A stretch of DNA of 64,000 bases from Leifsonia xyli (GTDB lineage Bacteria; Actinomycetota; Actinomycetes; Actinomycetales; Microbacteriaceae). The notes beneath the pieces are model-generated. The model did no database searches. It had not been told where the DNA came from and worked only from the letters and a program-made list of their open reading frames with translations. Where the stretch lies: NCBI GenBank assembly GCA_001647635.1, contig CP014761.1, positions 3,532,762 through 3,596,761 on the forward strand. The letters are read 5' to 3'. Shown here in pieces: positions 61,033-64,000 of this stretch. A program made the position numbers and the translations under genes. The first letter of the stretch is position 1, and every line of letters begins with the position of its first letter.

Positions 61033-62807
61033 CCATCGACCGCTGGCTGAGTCGCATCCCCATCGACTCGCCGTCGGCGTTCATGAAGCAGGTGCCGACG
61101 ATCGCCGGCTTCGCGATCGCGGCGATCATCGCCCTGATCCCGAACGGCGTGCCCGTGACGAACGTGCCGCTGTTCTGGGGCGGGATGGGGCTCGTCGCCA
61201 TCGCGTCCGTCCTTGCTGCGGTCGTGCCGTGGCGCCGGTTCCACAGCGAGTGGACCGTCGTGGTGCCGGTGCTGTCGCTGCTCGCGGTCGCCCTGCTGAG
61301 ACTGGGGACGGGCTCGTCCGTCTCCCCGTTCGCGGTGCTCACCCTGCTGCCCTTCGTCTGGATCGCGACCGAGGAGGGGAGGGTCAACATCCTCATCGCG
61401 GCGGTCGGCACGTTCATCGTGCTGTTCGCTCCGCTGGTGATCGATGGCGGTGCGCGCACGCCGGGCGATGTCGTCCGCGCCTTCTTCTCCCCGCTGATCT
61501 ACCTCATCGTCGCGATCGTCATCAACGAGATCGCGCACCGGATGCGGCTCCAGGTGAAGGCCGCGCACGAGTCGGCGGAGCAGCAGCAGGCGCTCCTGGC
61601 GCAGGCGGTCGTAGCGCAGGACGAGTTGGTGCTGAACGAGGCGCGCCTCAAGACCGCGAACCGACTCATCCAGAGCATCTGGAACGCCGTCACCGAGCAG
61701 TCCGTCATCGGCACCGACCTCGACGGCCTCATCGACGTGTGGAACCCGGGCGCCGAGAAGATGCTCGGCCTGACCGAGAAGCAGGTGCTCGACGGCAAGC
61801 ACCACGTCATCGACTTCCACCTGCACGAGGAGCTGGAGCAGCGCCTCCAGGAGATGGACGCGCGGTTCACGACCGTGTCGAGCATCGACGACTTCTCCGC
61901 GCTGGTGGACACGGTGCGTGCCGGATCGGCGGACGTGCGCGACTGGACGTACGTGCGTCCCGACGGCAAGCGCGTCGCCGTGCAGGTCGCCGCGACGCCG
62001 CGCCTGGACGAGAACGGGCACCGCGTCGGCTTCATCTTCGTGGCCACCGACATGACCCAGGCGCGCGAGTTCGCCCGGCTGAAGGACGAGTTCGTCGGGC
62101 TGATCTCGCACGAGCTGCGCACACCGCTCAGCTCGATCCTCGGCTATCTGGAGCTCATGCGCGACGACGACGAGTCGCCGCTCTCGGAGGAGCAGCTTCA
62201 GTACCTCGGCGTCGCGGAACGCAACGCGCACCGTCTGCTGCGCCTGGTCGGAGACCTGCTCTTCACGGCCCAGGTGGAGTCGGGGCGCTTCCCGCTGGAG
62301 ATCAAGGACGTCGACCTCGGCGGCGTCGTGTCGACCTCCGTCGAGTCGTCGGCTCCGGTGGCCGCAAACGCGGGCGTCACCCTGGTGAGCGAGGTCCCGG
62401 ATCGGCCGGTGGAGGTGCGGGGCGACCCGGTGCGACTCGGGCAAGCGGTCGACAACCTCGTCTCCAACGCGCTCAAGTTCACACCACGCGGCGGAACGGT
62501 CACCGTGGCGCTGCGGCCGGACGGCGAGCAGGCCGTGATCGCCGTGACCGACACCGGCATCGGCATCCCGGCGGTGGAGCTCAGCCAGCTCTCGCAGCGC
62601 TTCTTCCGCGCCTCGACGGCCACCCGCAACGCGGTGCCGGGCGTCGGGCTGGGCCTGACCATCACCAAGGCGATCGTCACCGCCCACGGCGGCCGGCTCG
62701 ACATCGCCAGCGAGGAGGGCGTCGGCACCTCGATCAGCATCGTGCTGCCGGTGGAGACGCCGCAGCCGGTGACCGAGGCGATCCCGCGGGCCGAGGTGAC
62801 GAAGTGA
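61029..62807 (+). CDS. Membrane PAS-domain sensor histidine kinase
   Basis: A 592-residue kinase. About five membrane helices lie in residues 20-170 with almost no extracytoplasmic domain, as in intramembrane or MASE-like sensors. A short coiled coil, a PAS domain (NRLIQSIWNAVTEQSVIGTD..LIDVWNPGAEKMLGL, about 205-335), HisKA (FVGLISHELRTPLSSILGYLEL, H361) and HATPase (DNLVSNALKFTPRGG; DTGIGIP; GVGLGLTITKAIVTAHGG) follow. It is the last gene of the operon, overlapping the response regulator by four bases and the nitrilase-like gene downstream by four. It is the presumed donor for both receivers. Confidence 0.93.
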   Translation: MTIDRWLSRIPIDSPSAFMKQVPTIAGFAIAAIIALIPNGVPVTNVPLFWGGMGLVAIASVLAAVVPWRRFHSEWTVVVPVLSLLAVALLRLGTGSSVSPFAVLTLLPFVWIATEEGRVNILIAAVGTFIVLFAPLVIDGGARTPGDVVRAFFSPLIYLIVAIVINEIAHRMRLQVKAAHESAEQQQALLAQAVVAQDELVLNEARLKTANRLIQSIWNAVTEQSVIGTDLDGLIDVWNPGAEKMLGLTEKQVLDGKHHVIDFHLHEELEQRLQEMDARFTTVSSIDDFSALVDTVRAGSADVRDWTYVRPDGKRVAVQVAATPRLDENGHRVGFIFVATDMTQAREFARLKDEFVGLISHELRTPLSSILGYLELMRDDDESPLSEEQLQYLGVAERNAHRLLRLVGDLLFTAQVESGRFPLEIKDVDLGGVVSTSVESSAPVAANAGVTLVSEVPDRPVEVRGDPVRLGQAVDNLVSNALKFTPRGGTVTVALRPDGEQAVIAVTDTGIGIPAVELSQLSQRFFRASTATRNAVPGVGLGLTITKAIVTAHGGRLDIASEEGVGTSISIVLPVETPQPVTEAIPRAEVTK

Positions 62808-63594
62808 GCGACGACCGTCCGGCCGAGCTGACGATCGACGACCGGACGATCGCCGTAGCGGTGGTGCAGTTCGCGCCGGGGGAGGACCGCGTCCACAACC
62901 GGGATGTGGTGTCGGGCTGATCGCGGTCGCGGCGCGGCGGCGCGCGCGTGGCTGGTACTCCTCCACTTCGTCGACCGCTGGGGGCGTCTTCGCCCGCAAC
63001 GCCGAGACACGACGGCGACTTCGTCGGCGCGCTGGCGCGGCGGCGCGCGAGCACGACCTGTGGGGTGGCGGCCGGCGAGAGACCGACGTGCCCCACAAGT
63101 TCTCCAACACCCTGGTCGCGGTCGATCCCGCTGGGGATGTGGTGGCGACCTACCGCAAGCAGCACCTCTACGACGCGTTCGGCGCGCAGGAGTCGGAGTG
63201 GGTCGTCCCGGGACCTGGACGCGCCCCAGACCTTCGCGGTCGACGGGATCGTGGGCTCCAGACCTGCTACGACCTGCGGTTCCCCCAAGCGCGCGCCTGC
63301 GGACGCAGGGGCGGAGCTCGCGGTCCCCGCCGAGTGGGTCCGCGGCGAGGAGCACGGACGACCCTCCTCGCCGCCCGCGCCATCGAGAATACGCTCTACG
63401 TCGCAGCGGCCGACCATCCGCCCGCGATCGGCGTCGGCGCGAGCGCCGTCATCGACCCGATGGGCGTGACGATCGCGGGCTTGGGCGAGACCACAGGCGT
63501 CGCCGTCGCCGAGGTGTCGTCCGCGCGGGTGCGCGAGGTGCGCGAGCGCAACCCCGCCCTGAGGCTCCGCCGGTACGGCGTCACGCCGCTCTGA
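62804..63594 (+). pseudogene. Carbon-nitrogen hydrolase (nitrilase family), many frameshifts as written
   Basis: The frame starts at GTG 62804, overlapping the kinase stop, with TIAVAVVQFAPGEDRVHNRDVV, a nitrilase-family N-terminus. It is then broken repeatedly: DGDFVGALA and AREHDL-like pieces around 63010-63060, FSNTLVAVDPAGDVVATYRKQHLYDAFGAQESEWVVPG (63099-63210, catalytic Lys), DLDAPQTFAVDGIV, LQTCYDLRFP (catalytic Cys), AGAELAVPAEWVRG and AARAIENTLYVAAADHPPAIG to the stop at 63594. The pieces are in the right order but in different frames. Either the gene is decayed or this stretch is poorly sequenced. Confidence 0.8.
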
Positions 63595-64000
63595 TCGCCG
63601 CCAACCGCCGCGCGGCCTCCTCCAGCACCTCCGTGCGCTTGCAGAACGCGAAGCGGACGAGGGATGCGGTGCGCGCCGCGTACTCGTCGCGCGCGAACGC
63701 GCCGAGCGGGACGGCGACCACGCCGGCCAGCTCCGGCAGCGCGCGGCACAGCTCCACCGCGTCCGGGAACCGAGCGGCGCCGCATCCGCCACGACGAAGT
63801 AGGTGCCGTCGGAGGGGAAGACTCCGAATCCGGCGGCGCGCAGCCCGTCGGAGAGCAGGTCTCGCTTGTGCGCGAGCGCGGCCGCGATCCCGGAGAAGTA
63901 GGAGTCCGCAGCCGCAGACCGGCCGCGATCGCCGGCTGGAAAGGGGCGCCGTTCACGAACGTGAGGAACTGCTTGACCGCCAGCACCGCGGTCACGAGCT
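63581..64000 (-). CDS. Aminotransferase class I/II, C-terminal part (partial, two frameshifts as written)
   Basis: The C-terminal 140 residues of a fold-type-I aminotransferase, the rest lying beyond the right edge. The minus strand reads VLAVKQFLTFVNGAPFQPAIAAGL, then after one missing G near 63907 DSYFSGIAAALAHKRDLLSDGLRAAGFGVFPSDGTYFVVADAAPLG, and after another near 63776 FPDAVELCRALPELAGVVAVPLGAF..VRFAFCKRTEVLEEAARRL. This resembles kynurenine or N-succinyl-diaminopimelate aminotransferases (DapC/YbdL-like). It overlaps the nitrilase-like gene tail-to-tail by 14 bases. Confidence 0.8.

Overview
The window reads as chromosomal DNA of a high-GC actinobacterium, most likely family Microbacteriaceae (Leifsonia/Microbacterium-like). 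The support is very GC-rich coding with G/C third positions, actinobacterial-type dapD/dapE, DUF3117, DUF3107, UPF0182 and an AdnAB-type helicase-nuclease, and many apparently leaderless genes. There is no rRNA operon, insertion sequence, prophage, CRISPR array or integrase. It is a core-genome segment with some accessory genes.

Layout. 1-11 kb: a left-truncated Ada/AlkA repair fusion, a GlcD-type flavoprotein, an FKBP isomerase, an AhpD-like protein divergent from a MocR regulator, a VOC protein, rpsO, a secreted GH43 glycosidase, an LtrA-like membrane protein, VanZ and a fructosamine-kinase-like gene. 11-18 kb: pnp with a long leader, an Lrp/AsnC regulator, and a divergent 2-oxoacid dehydrogenase operon (E1 alpha, E1 beta, E2). 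18-33 kb: divergent dapD/dapE, a PIG-V-like membrane protein, DUF3117, an O-methyltransferase, tatB, an MFS/PLP-decarboxylase pair, mrp, DUF1003, an MgtE-N/CBS protein, a stress protein, PepP, a PHP phosphoesterase and a secreted transglycosylase-like protein. 33-53 kb: a conserved actinobacterial block (RhlE-like helicase, ferritin-like protein, DUF3107, adnA, adnB, nudC, uvrD2, a ThiF-like orphan, DUF2342, a PDZ-Lon protease, UPF0182), recalled as matching M. tuberculosis Rv3193c-Rv3211. 53-57.5 kb: two ROK regulators, an unknown ORF, a membrane protein and the initiator tRNA-fMet.

57.6-62.8 kb holds the most unusual locus. It is a tightly overlapping six-gene operon: a receiver domain fused to a PIG-L deacetylase, an ATP-grasp ligase, a PHP phosphoesterase, a 52-residue membrane peptide, a stand-alone response regulator and a membrane PAS histidine kinase. 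It looks like a phosphorelay wired directly to small-molecule or glycan-modifying enzymes rather than to a DNA-binding output.

Sequence quality. At least seven reading-frame breaks, each explained by one missing base in a G/C-rich context, interrupt otherwise well-conserved genes (ltrA-like, E2 twice, the CBS protein, DUF2342, and the terminal aminotransferase twice). A nitrilase gene at about 62.9-63.4 kb carries many more. I read these as probable deletion-type sequencing or assembly errors, although real decay cannot be excluded from this sequence alone.
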